Notes: generated from the sequence alone by a model not told the origin. Counted from the first letter of the stretch, positions 16,812-25,112 are shown. The stretch: DNA of 64,000 nt from Symbiobacterium thermophilum IAM 14863 (GCF_000009905.1 NC_006177.1:3502136-3566135); one strand, 5' to 3'. Numbers and translations are program-made.

Positions 16812-18860
16812 TTAGGCGCTGACCTTTTCTACCCGTACGGCACAGACCTTGTACTCCGGGGTCTTCGAGACCGGGTCCAGGGCGCTGTTGGTCAGCAGGT
16901 TGCCGGCGGCCTCGGTATAGTGGAACGTGATGAAGGTGACGCCCTTCGGTACTCGGGCCGTCACCTCGGCCCGGACCACCACCGAGCCCCGGCGTGTGGT
17001 CACCCGGACGTAGTCGCCGTGGGCGACGCCCAGAGATGCCGCGTCCGCGGGGTTGATCTCCACCCACTCCTCGGGCGCCACGCCGTCCAGGCCCCAGCAG
17101 TTGCGGGTCATCGTGCCGGTGTGGTAGTGCGCCGTCCGTCGGCCCGTCGTCAGGACCAGCGGGTACTCCTCGTCGGGCAGCTCCGCCGGCGGGCGCCACT
17201 CGATGGCGGAGAACTTGCCGAGGCCCCGGCTGAACTTGCCCACGTGGAGGATCGGGGTGCCCGGGTGCTCCTCATTGGGGCAGGGCCAGTGGAGGCCGCC
17301 CAGCTTCTCCAGCCGCTCGTAGGTGACGCCGGCGTAGGAGGGCGCGAGGGTGCGCAGTTCGTTGAAGATGTCTTTCGGAGAGTTGTAATCGGCAGGGTAA
17401 TCCATGGCCCGCATGATGTCCCGCAGGATCATCCAGTCGGGCCGGGCGTTGCCCTGGGGCTCCATCGCCTTGCGGACCCGCTGCACCCGGCGCTCGGTAT
17501 TGGTAAAGGTCCCGTCCTTCTCCGCCCAGGTGGCGCCGGGCAGCACCACGTCGGCCAGGGCCGCGGATTCGGTGAGGAAGATGTCCTGCACCACCAGGAA
17601 GTCCACGTGCTCCAGGCAGTGGCGGACGTGGTTGACGTCGGGGTCCGAGCGCATGGGGTTCTCGCCCATGACGTAAAGGAACCGGACCTTGCCCTCCTCG
17701 ATGCCCCGGAGCACGTCGGAGATGGCCATGCCCATCCTGTCGCTGAGCGGTCGGCCCCAGGCCTTCTCGAACTTCTCCCGGTTCTTGGGATCGGTGACCG
17801 GCTGGTAGGCCGGGTAGACGTTGGGCAGGGCCCCCATGTCGCAGGCCCCCTGCACGTTGTTCTGGCCCCGCAGCGGGTTGACGCCCGCCTTGGGTTTGCC
17901 CAGGTTGCCCGTCATCAGGGCCAGGTTGGCGATGGAGAGCACGTTGTCCACGCCTGAGGTGTGCTGGGTGATGCCCATGGTGTAGTAGGTGGCCGCGTTT
18001 TCGGCCGTGGCGAACAGCCGGGCGGCCTGCCGTACCTTCTCGGCCGGCACGCCGGTGATGCCCTCCACCTTCTCGGGGGCGTACTTCAGCACCGTTTCCC
18101 GGCAGGCCTCGAAGTTCTCCGTGCGGCTCCGGATGAACGCCTCGTCCGCCAGCCCCTCGGTGACGATGACGTACATCATGGCGTTCAGCAGCGCCACGTC
18201 GGAGCCGGGGTTGTGCCGCATGTACACGTCGGCGTGCTTCGCCAGCTCCGTCTCCCGCGGGTCGGCCACGATCAGCCGGGCGCCGCGGCGGTGGGCCTCC
18301 AGCATGCGGATGCCGATGATCGGGTGACACTCGGTGGTGTTGGTGCCGATCGCGAAGATGGCATCGCCGGGCCCCATGTCCTGCAGTTCGTTGATGGTGT
18401 TGGTCATCGCTCCGGAACCAAACGCTGTGCCCAGACCGGACACCGTCGGAGCGTGTCAGAGACGGGCGCAGTGGTCGACGTTGTTGGTGCCCACCACCGC
18501 GCGCATGAGCTTCTGCATCAGGTAGTTCTCTTCGTTGGTGCAGCGGGCCGAGCTGAAGGCCGCCAGGGCGTCAGGCCCGTAGTCCCGGATCGTCTCCTTC
18601 ATCTTGGAGGCGACCAGGTGGATGGCCTCATCCCACGACGCCTCCACCAGCTCCCCGTTCTTTCGGATGAGCGGCGTGGTGAGCCGCTTCTGCCGGTCGA
18701 TGAAGTCGTAACCGAAGTGGCCCTTCAGGCAGAGGATGCCCTGGTTGACGGACCGGGGGTCGTCGTTGGGCGTCACGCCCACGACCTGGTCCCCTTCCAC
18801 GTTCAGGTAGAACGTGCAGCCCGTTCCGCAGTAGGGACAGGTGGTCAGGACTTGCTTCAC
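16812..18860 (-). CDS. fdhF: Formate dehydrogenase catalytic subunit with selenocysteine (UGA at 18456-18458)
   Basis: A 682-residue Mo/W-bis-pterin formate dehydrogenase. The N-terminal [4Fe-4S] motif is C8-PYC11-GTGC15 with C44, followed by the conserved Lys (GILCLKG). The catalytic residue at 135 is encoded by in-frame TGA in the context HCARL-Sec-HAPTVSGLG, matching the Sec-His pair of FdhF. The C-terminal dinucleotide-binding domain continues to 16812. Read conventionally it would look like two genes (18456-18860 and 16812-18443). A SECIS-like hairpin follows the TGA. It lies 31 bp after focA and uses formate/CO2. Translation needs selABCD elsewhere in the genome. Confidence 0.95.
18408..18458 (-). 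promoter_or_regulatory. Bacterial SECIS element and selenocysteine UGA codon
   Basis: Downstream of the TGA (18456-18458) the mRNA can form GTGTCC/GGGCAC (18438-18443 with 18427-18432) closing the loop GGTCT. An outer perfect stem pairs CGCTCCG with CGGAGCG. The GGTCT loop and its spacing from the UGA are very like the E. coli fdhF SECIS recognised by SelB. Confidence 0.85.
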
Positions 18861-18891
18861 GTGTTCTCCTCCCTTGATTCACAATCCACGC

Positions 18892-19755
18892 CTAGTCCGC
18901 GGCCGACGCCGCCATCGACTGGTCGGGGGTCGCCGGGGCCTGGCGCACGTACACGAACCAGTAAGCCGTTGCGACGAAGAGCGCGCCGCCCACGAAGTTG
19001 CCCAGCGCGGACGGGATCCAGTTCCTGGTGATGATGTTGGACCACGTCAGCGTGTCCAGCTTGGCGCCCAGGTTGGCCGCCTCGACCACGGCCGGGATGT
19101 GCTTGGCAAACCAGCCCGCGGGCAGGTAGTAGAAGTTGGCCACCGAGTTCTCGAAGGCGCTCATCACGAAGACCATGACCCCGATGTAGAGGGAGGCGAT
19201 CTTCGAGATGACCTCCTTCGAGGCGAAGGCCATCCAGACGCCCAGGCAGATGAGCCAGTTGCAGAGGACGCCCCGGACGAAGACCTGCCACCAGGTGAGG
19301 TTGACCTTGGTGACCGCCGTGCGCACGGCCTCCGCGCCCAGTTCGGCGTTGTTGAACAGGAACAGCCCGCTCTGGTAGTACAGCCAGGCGTAGGCCGTGG
19401 CGCCGACGACGTTGGCCAGGAGAACGACGCCGAGGACCTTCAGCATCTTCTTCCAGCCGACCCGCTCGTCCATGAACGCAAGCCAGAGCAGCGCATCGCC
19501 GGTGAAGAGTTCGCCGCCGCAGATCACGGCAAAGATGACGCCGATGGAGAAGAGGGACCCCTTGGCGAACTGCTGCAGACCTGCGCCGAGGAAGGTAAAG
19601 TCGTGGCAGATCATCGTCGCAGCTTCTGCGCCCATGCCGGTGAAGGCGCCGCCCAGGAGGCCCAGGACAATCAACTTCGGGATGGAGTTGCTCGCCCGGG
19701 TCTCGTTGGCCTGGGCCACAGCGAGTGCGGTTTCCTGCGGACTAGCGAAAGCCAT
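18892..19755 (-). CDS. focA: Formate/nitrite transporter (FocA family channel)
   Basis: A 287-residue FNT-family pentameric channel with about six membrane segments. Recognisable are the GLLGGAFTGMGAEAATM region, FAVICGGELFTGDALL, the periplasmic-loop NWLICLGVWMA signature and AFENSVANFYYLPAGWF. The ATG at 19755 follows GGGAGG. It heads the operon focA-fdhF-hycB-hydA-hycB behind a sigma54 promoter, so it is expected to move formate for the complex. Confidence 0.92.
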   Translation of the reverse strand: MAFASPQETALAVAQANETRASNSIPKLIVLGLLGGAFTGMGAEAATMICHDFTFLGAGLQQFAKGSLFSIGVIFAVICGGELFTGDALLWLAFMDERVGWKKMLKVLGVVLLANVVGATAYAWLYYQSGLFLFNNAELGAEAVRTAVTKVNLTWWQVFVRGVLCNWLICLGVWMAFASKEVISKIASLYIGVMVFVMSAFENSVANFYYLPAGWFAKHIPAVVEAANLGAKLDTLTWSNIITRNWIPSALGNFVGGALFVATAYWFVYVRQAPATPDQSMAASAAD

Positions 19756-19809
19756 GATTCCAATCCTCCCGTGACAGTGATCTGGAGCGTGCTCCGGGCG
19801 CAGTGGATA

Positions 19810-19825
19810 AGCAAGGCGCGTGCCA
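19810..19825 (-). promoter_or_regulatory. Sigma54 (-24/-12) promoter of focA-fdhF-hyd operon
   Basis: The minus strand reads TGGCAC-GCGCC-TTGCT, an exact match to the sigma54 consensus TGGCAC-N5-TTGCW. Transcription would start near 19798, 43 bases before focA. Perfect inverted 9-mers GTGACAGTG (19771-19779) and CACTGTCAC (19836-19844) bracket it. Confidence 0.85.
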
Positions 19826-19985
19826 CGCTTGATACCACTGTCACAATCTCCGCCGCAAATCCCCCCAAGAGTCACGGTGAGGATATCCAAAGGTCTACCA
19901 CCACCCCCCTTGTGGTGTCCGTGGGTACCATGCCGGCAACGGGGCTCTGATGTGTCTTTTCGTCGGTTCGCAGGGACAGTCTGTA

Positions 19986-20019
19986 TGCAAATATTGCAGA
20001 CTGTGCACTTTCTGCAGAC
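19986..20019. promoter_or_regulatory. Candidate upstream activating sequence for the sigma54 promoter
   Basis: The palindrome TGCAA-ATA-TTGCA (19986-19998) runs into a TGCAGAC direct repeat (19995-20001 and 20013-20019), about 170 bases upstream of the -24 element, where NtrC-type activators usually bind. Operator assignment is inference. Confidence 0.45.
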
Positions 20020-20051
20020 GGGCACTTCCTGCACGGTAGCCCCGGGGACGG

Positions 20052-21230
20052 TCAGACGGCGCTGATCCGGGCGGCGGCCGCATCCCGGTTGAACGCCGCG
20101 ATGGCCTCCTCGGTGCGGTCCTCTTCCCGCGCCAGGTCGGCCGTCGTCACCGGAACGCCGACGGCCGATCCCAACCCGGCCAGCACCTGATCCACCGGCA
20201 GCGGCCCGGAGGGGCCGACGATCCACCGGCAGATGCCCAGGATCTTCGCCGCGCGCGCCGCATCCGCTGTCCAGTCCGCGGGCGAGCCCTCCCGCTGCCT
20301 CCGGACGTCGGCCGAGCGCACCGCCTCCGGCGGGCAGGGCAGCTCTCCCCGGGCCAGGAACTGGATCAGCCGGAACACCTCTTCCCGGCGTTCCCGCCTC
20401 CTGCGCCTGACCGCTCCCCGCAGGGCTGCTGCAGTGGCCAGGGTGTCCAGGCCGTACGCGTTGCAGAGCCAGTTGGCCTCCCGCAGGTCCGCCTCATCCA
20501 CCAGCCCCAGCTCCGCGAAGGCCTGCCGGGTCTTGTGGCCGAGCACTGCCGAACGGCAGGGCCGCGGGCAGCCCGCGCACCCGGCCGCGACCGGCGCCCC
20601 ATCGACCTTGCCGCCGCGCACCACCAGGGCCTTCAGTCCCTTGGCGCCCATGGCGGCCCCGAGTCCGGCGCGCCCCGCCGCACTGGCGGCTCCGTGCAGG
20701 ATGCAGGCAAAGGGAACCTTCCGTTCGCCCGCAGGTCCGATCACCACCGCCTGCGCCGCCGGGTCGGCCAGCCCCGCGCGAAGCGCCGCCTGGGTCTCCA
20801 CGGTCGTCAGTCCCCAGAGCCGGGACGCGTCCCGGAGTCTGGCGCCGCCTTCGAACACCTCCAGGTACACGGGTCGTTCAGCACGCCCCTCCACCACGAG
20901 GGCGGCAAAGCCCGCCCGCTGGAGAGCGGCCGCCCACGCGCCGCCGGCCTCGGCCTCCGCGTAGAGCCCCGTCACCGGCGAGAGCCCGGCCACCACCAGC
21001 CGGGATGCGCCCGGCAACGGCAGCGCCGCGCAGGCCCCGGCGGTGAAGGCGAGTCTGTTGCCGGGGCCCAGGGGGTCGGAGGCGGGATCCAGCCCGGCAA
21101 GCAGGCAGGCCGCTGCCCGCCCGCGCGGGCCTATGCACTTCCGGCCCCGAAGGGGGGGAAGCGGTTCCACCGTCACCTCGCGGCTCGACAGGTCCACCCG
21201 CAGCATTCGTTCGGCGGCACGGTCCACCAC
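20052..21230 (-). CDS. Shortened AOR-family protein (aldehyde ferredoxin oxidoreductase paralogue)
   Basis: About 392 residues against about 600 for true AORs. The N-terminal domain is recognisable (MLRVDLSSREVTVEPLPP, RPVYLEVFEG, AAMGAKGLKALVVRGG), and cluster-type cysteines remain (CAGCPRPC, late ICRW). The canonical GGRG pterin motif is degenerate (CIGPRG) and a large middle part is missing. GTG 21230 was chosen because GGGAG lies 7 bases upstream; the frame is open to 21356. A sigma54 promoter precedes it, linking it to the formate/hydrogenase regulon. It may be an inactive or accessory electron-transfer protein. Confidence 0.7.
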   Translation of the reverse strand: MVDRAAERMLRVDLSSREVTVEPLPPLRGRKCIGPRGRAAACLLAGLDPASDPLGPGNRLAFTAGACAALPLPGASRLVVAGLSPVTGLYAEAEAGGAWAAALQRAGFAALVVEGRAERPVYLEVFEGGARLRDASRLWGLTTVETQAALRAGLADPAAQAVVIGPAGERKVPFACILHGAASAAGRAGLGAAMGAKGLKALVVRGGKVDGAPVAAGCAGCPRPCRSAVLGHKTRQAFAELGLVDEADLREANWLCNAYGLDTLATAAALRGAVRRRRRERREEVFRLIQFLARGELPCPPEAVRSADVRRQREGSPADWTADAARAAKILGICRWIVGPSGPLPVDQVLAGLGSAVGVPVTTADLAREEDRTEEAIAAFNRDAAAARISAV

Positions 21231-21319
21231 GCATCGGCTCCCTTCGTCCACGTTTGGTGCGCCGTATGCGGCGGCCGTTTCCCCAACCCGCTCACCGCTT
21301 CCGGCGGTGGATGGCCTGA

Positions 21320-21335
21320 AGCAACGATCGTGCCA
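21320..21335 (-). promoter_or_regulatory. Sigma54 promoter of the short AOR gene
   Basis: The minus strand reads TGGCAC-GATCG-TTGCT, the same -24/-12 elements as in front of focA. Transcription would start near 21308, about 80 bases before the GTG start. Confidence 0.8.
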
Positions 21336-21359
21336 GCCTGCGCGGGGCCGATACACGAC

Positions 21360-21392
21360 GGCGGATGCTCCCCACCCGGCAGAGCATCCGCC
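21360..21392 (-). terminator. Hairpin after the sigma54 activator gene
   Basis: Perfect 11-bp arms (GGCGGATGCTC / GAGCATCCGCC) directly after the activator stop codon and before the sigma54 promoter. There is no long T run. Confidence 0.6.
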
Positions 21393-21408
21393 ATAGACCG
21401 AAATCGCT

Positions 21409-22923
21409 CTAACGATGGCCCATCCGTTCCAACCTGTTGTAAAGGGTGCGCACGGAGATGCCCAGGGCCCTGGCCGCCAGGGTCTTGTTGCCCCCGTACT
21501 CCTGCAGCGCGGCCTGAATCAGGGCCTCGGTGTGGTGCTCCAGGTTGTAGTCGCGTCGGGAACCCCGCGGAAAGGGCACCACCGTTGCCGCGGGCAGGTC
21601 GCCCGAGTCCGGCGCAGCCGCCCCATGCGGCGCTCCTCCGCCGAACGGCTCCGTCCCCGCGGCGACCTGAGCCCGTGCGGCCGCGTCCGTAATGCGCCGC
21701 AGGTGCTCGGGCCGGAGCACCTCGTCGTCGTACATGAAGGACACCCATTCCATCAGATTCCGGAGCTCCCGGCAATTTCCCGGCCAGTGGTAGGAGAGCA
21801 GCACCTCAGCCGCCTCGTCGCTGATGCCGGTGAAGCGGCGGCCTCGGGACCGCGAGAAGTCGATGAGGTACATGAGGGCCATCGGAAGGATATCCTCCTT
21901 CCGCTCCCGCAAGGGCGGGATCACGATGCGGCAGACGTTCAGCCGGTAGTACAAGTCCACGCGGAACAGCCCCTGCCGGATGCGCTCCTCGATGTCCAGG
22001 TTGGTCGCCGCGATGATCCGCACGTCGGCGTCGATCTTCTTCAGACCGCCCACCCGGTAGAAGCTCTTCTCCTCCAACACCCGGAGCAGTTTGGCCTGCA
22101 GCTCCACGGGGATCTCCGCCAGTTCGTCGAGAAAGAGCGTGCCCCCCTGTGCCGCGTCCAGCTTGCCCTTCTGCCCCCTGGCCGAGCCGCCGGTGAAGGC
22201 GCCGGGTTCATAGCCGAACAGCTCGCTCTCGAACAGCGTCGGCGTGATGGCCGAGCAGTTGATGGCGACGAAGGGGCCTGCCTCCTCCAGGTCGCCATAG
22301 TGGATGAGATGGGCGATGACCTCCTTGCCCACGCCCGTCTCCCCCTGGATCAGCACCGGAAGCGAGCGGTCCGTGTGATACCGCCGCGCCTGCTCCACCA
22401 CCTGGCGCATGGCCGGGGAGCGGGCGCAGAACTTCTTCTGACCGGCCCGCTCGGCGCCCAGGTCCTTCAGGTAGGCCATCTGCAGCCGCACGTCGGCGGG
22501 CACGTCATCCCCCGTCCCCTGGTAACCGGGTGGGGGCGTGCGCTGCTCCTCCAGGGAGCGCTGGTGCTCCTCGACCCGCTGCAGCACCGCCTGCAGTTCC
22601 GCCATGTTGATGGGCTTGGTCAGGTAGTCAAAGGCCCCGGCCCGCAAGGCTGCGATGGCCAGGGAGATGTCCAGGTGGCCCGTATACAGCACCACATCAG
22701 CCTGCGGCGCGCCTCCCTGGCTTCGGATCGCCGACACCAGGTTGATCCCGGACATCCGGCCCATGCGGATGTCGGAGAGCACCATCTCAAACGCTCCTGG
22801 CCGGTAGACCTCGAGGGCCTCCTCCGCGGAGCCGCACTCGGTGACGGCGTGGCCATCCAGCGTCAGGAATCGGGCGAGGTAGGACCTGCCCTCCCTGTCG
22901 TCATCCACCAGCAGAATGCGCAA
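21409..22923 (-). CDS. NtrC-family sigma54-dependent response regulator
   Basis: A 504-residue activator: receiver domain (LLVDDDREG, phospho-Asp in VLSDIRMGRMSG, YLTKPIN), an AAA+ domain with Walker A (GETGVGKE) and Walker B (GGTLFLDELAEIP), and a Fis-type HTH (NKTLAARALGISVRTLYNRLERM). The sigma54-contact loop reads GAFTGG instead of GAFTGA. The TTG start at 22923 follows AAGGAGG at 8 bases; an overlapping frame extends to 23721 only as an artefact of the kinase gene. It is cotranscribed with the PAS kinase and probably drives the two sigma54 promoters at 19810 and 21320. Confidence 0.92.
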   Translation of the reverse strand: MRILLVDDDREGRSYLARFLTLDGHAVTECGSAEEALEVYRPGAFEMVLSDIRMGRMSGINLVSAIRSQGGAPQADVVLYTGHLDISLAIAALRAGAFDYLTKPINMAELQAVLQRVEEHQRSLEEQRTPPPGYQGTGDDVPADVRLQMAYLKDLGAERAGQKKFCARSPAMRQVVEQARRYHTDRSLPVLIQGETGVGKEVIAHLIHYGDLEEAGPFVAINCSAITPTLFESELFGYEPGAFTGGSARGQKGKLDAAQGGTLFLDELAEIPVELQAKLLRVLEEKSFYRVGGLKKIDADVRIIAATNLDIEERIRQGLFRVDLYYRLNVCRIVIPPLRERKEDILPMALMYLIDFSRSRGRRFTGISDEAAEVLLSYHWPGNCRELRNLMEWVSFMYDDEVLRPEHLRRITDAAARAQVAAGTEPFGGGAPHGAAAPDSGDLPAATVVPFPRGSRRDYNLEHHTEALIQAALQEYGGNKTLAARALGISVRTLYNRLERMGHR

Positions 22924-22940
22924 GGTCCGTGCCTCCTTCC

Positions 22941-24416
22941 TCACGGCGGTGTGGCGATGGGCAGCGATACCCGGACGACGGCCCCGCCCCCGTGCGCGTC
23001 GGCCAGCTCGAGGCGGCCGTCCGCGTTCTCCACGATGGCCTTTACGATGGGCAACCCCATCCCCAGCGACGAGCCGGACTTGGTGGTGAAGAACGGCTCC
23101 AGGACGCGTTCGCGGATCGCCGGGTCGAAGCCGGGGCCGTTGTCTGCCACCTCGAGGTAAACCCGGTCGTCTGCCCACGTGCGCACGGCGATCTCCTTGT
23201 GGGGCCAATCCACCTCGTCGAGGGCCTGCATCGCGTTGTTGAGAAGGTTGAGCACCACCTCTTCCAGATTGACGCTGTAACCGAAGACCTTGGGAAGCTG
23301 GTCTGCCTTCTCCAGCCGCAGGCGGATGCCATGCGCCTGGATCCGGTTGTCCATGAGCAGCAGCGCCCGCTCCACCACCTCGTTCAGGTCGCAGTACTCG
23401 TACCGCTGATTGCGGCTGTTCTTCAGAACATCCCGCAGGTGGTTGACGATGCTGTCGATGCGGTCCACCTGGCGGGAGATGCGGGACAGGATGGCCACGA
23501 TCTCGTCGGCCTGCGGAGGATCGGCCTGCACCAACAGGCAGAGCCCCGTCTCCGCCAGAACCCGGATCGCGTTGAGGGGCTGGTTGATCTCGTGGACGAT
23601 TCCTCCGCCGATAATAGCCAGGGTCGTCACCCTCGCCGCCCGGTTGACCGCCTCCCGGGCCTCGGCGATGCGGGCCTCGGCCTCCTTCTGCGCGGTGATG
23701 TCCCGGCCCACCGACTGGCACTCCACGAGCCGGCCCTCGGCGTCGAAGATCCCCCGGTTGACGAACTGCACCCAGCCGACCCCGCCGTCGGGCCGCGGGA
23801 TCCGCGCCTCGGTGACGGTGGTGGGGTTCTCCGGCGAGAGCACGGCCAGCTGCCGGTGCACCACCTCCCGGTCTTCGGGGTGGATGAGCCGGATGAAGTC
23901 GCTTCCGAGCAGCTCCTCCTCGGATCGGCCGAAGTACCGGCAGAAGGCCGGGTTCACGAAGGTCAGCCTGCCGTCGGGGGTAAACCGCCGGATCAGGTCC
24001 GTCTGATCCTCCACCACGGCCCGATATCGGGGATCGCTCTCCCGCAGCCGCCCTTCGGGCGCTTCGGCCACCGGCCGCAGGAGCAGCTGGGTCAGCCCCT
24101 CCGGGCCGGGGCGCGCCGTGACGGCCACCCGAATGCGCCCACCGTCCCGCCGGACAGCGTCAGTGTCCGACGGGTCCTCCTGTCGCCGGCCCAAAAGGGC
24201 TTCCCCATCGGGTAACACAGCGCCGACCGCCAGCCCGGGCAGCGCTTCAGGGCTGCATCCGAGCAGGCGTCCGGCGCTGGGATTGCCGTACCGGATCCGG
24301 CCGTCTGCCCCGACCAGCAGCACGGGCTCGGACAAGGGGTCCAGCAGTCCTCTTAGCCAGGACGGCAAAGGGACTCTCTCACCCGCTTGCGCAGCGATGG
24401 TCGTTCCCTCCTTCAC
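22941..24416 (-). CDS. PAS-domain sensor histidine kinase (NtrB-like, soluble)
   Basis: A 491-residue kinase with no membrane segment: two PAS domains (about 25-120 and 130-250), then an H-box (IIGGGIVHEINQPLNAIRVL) and HATPase motifs (NLLNNAMQAL, VADNGPGFDP, GSSLGMGLPIVKAIV). It is the partner of the NtrC-type regulator 17 bp downstream and presumably senses a cytoplasmic redox or metabolite signal tied to formate/H2. The start is odd: GTG 24416 lacks an upstream ribosome site, while a perfect AAGGAGG lies just inside the frame, 8 bases before an ATC codon. Confidence 0.9.
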   Translation of the reverse strand: MKEGTTIAAQAGERVPLPSWLRGLLDPLSEPVLLVGADGRIRYGNPSAGRLLGCSPEALPGLAVGAVLPDGEALLGRRQEDPSDTDAVRRDGGRIRVAVTARPGPEGLTQLLLRPVAEAPEGRLRESDPRYRAVVEDQTDLIRRFTPDGRLTFVNPAFCRYFGRSEEELLGSDFIRLIHPEDREVVHRQLAVLSPENPTTVTEARIPRPDGGVGWVQFVNRGIFDAEGRLVECQSVGRDITAQKEAEARIAEAREAVNRAARVTTLAIIGGGIVHEINQPLNAIRVLAETGLCLLVQADPPQADEIVAILSRISRQVDRIDSIVNHLRDVLKNSRNQRYEYCDLNEVVERALLLMDNRIQAHGIRLRLEKADQLPKVFGYSVNLEEVVLNLLNNAMQALDEVDWPHKEIAVRTWADDRVYLEVADNGPGFDPAIRERVLEPFFTTKSGSSLGMGLPIVKAIVENADGRLELADAHGGGAVVRVSLPIATPP

Positions 24417-24433
24417 GAGGTGGGGTCGGCTCG

Positions 24434-24463
24434 ATTATATCCCTCGGCTGCGACGCGGCCCAA
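24434..24463 (-). promoter_or_regulatory. Sigma-A promoter of the kinase/activator operon
   Basis: TTGGGC, an 18-base spacer, then a perfect TATAAT on the minus strand. Confidence 0.65.
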
Positions 24464-24527
24464 TAGATCGTCAGGTTAAACTCTTTCTAACCCAAAGGTC
24501 TTAGGAGCGGCCTGTCCGAGGGAGGCC

Positions 24528-24542
24528 ATTGGTCCGACCAAT
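24528..24542. promoter_or_regulatory. Perfect 15-bp palindrome upstream of the kinase gene
   Basis: ATTGGTC-C-GACCAAT, about 65 bases upstream of the kinase promoter -35. A possible repressor or activator site; the binding protein is unknown. Confidence 0.4.
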
Positions 24543-25050
24543 AGGGTCACAGCAATTGTCTGCGATTTCATCCTGCGCGGGTCAGGACGCCTCGGGTCCT
24601 GGTCCCCCATGGAGGGCCCGGAAGGGCTCGGCCGGTCGTGCTATGCGGCGTCCAGGCGCAGCGCCGGAGTTGCCGGCTCCTCCGGCCCCGCTCGTGTGCG
24701 TCCTGGCCGAGCTGCCCGCACGGCCGCGCAGCCGGGTATGGACAGAAGGACTATAAGGCGCCGAAGGTTTACAGATCAGGTCTAGCGGCAATAGCAACAC
24801 GGGAGCCGGTGCGGTTGGTACGGCCGCAGGCACACCGGCGGGCCGCCCGACGCCCCTGGGCCGCAGGACGGCGGAGACGTCGGAAGAGCAGGACTGCAAG
24901 TATAGGTGCGAGTATTCTCCGTATAGCCATCCCCGGAAGGGAGAAGGCGGCGCGAGGGGTCCCGCTGGCCTTCGCCACGGGCCGTCGGAGGCCGACTTCA
25001 GGAACCGGCACGCGGGAGGGGCCGATCCTGGCAGACTGAGCACGCACATG
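24543..25050. other. Gene-free interval
   Basis: About 500 bases between the kinase promoter region and a terminator. Open frames on both strands have shadow-like composition and no ribosome sites. No RNA gene was recognised. Confidence 0.4.
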
Positions 25051-25076
25051 AAAAACCCGACCGCCTCCGGTCGGGT
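25051..25076 (-). terminator. Terminator of the phosphatase gene
   Basis: The minus strand carries ACCCGACCG / CGGTCGGGT followed by TTTTTC. Confidence 0.85.
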
Positions 25077-25112
25077 GTAGTCCGACGAGGGAACGGGATG
25101 ACGACTGGGGCG

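Noticed and set aside
18456..18458. Stop codon splitting fdhF, considered as a pseudogene
   Set aside because: The TGA is at the exact catalytic selenocysteine position and is followed by a SECIS-like hairpin; both sides remain well conserved.
22924..23721. N-terminal extension of the NtrC-type regulator over the kinase gene
   Set aside because: The extension is an out-of-frame reading of the kinase domain; a good ribosome site precedes TTG 22923 where the receiver domain starts.
24582..25049. Small frames in the gene-free interval, including one with a hydrophobic N-terminus (minus strand, about 54 codons from near 24930)
   Set aside because: No ribosome site, no motif and Arg-rich shadow-like remainder. 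Possible but unsupported.
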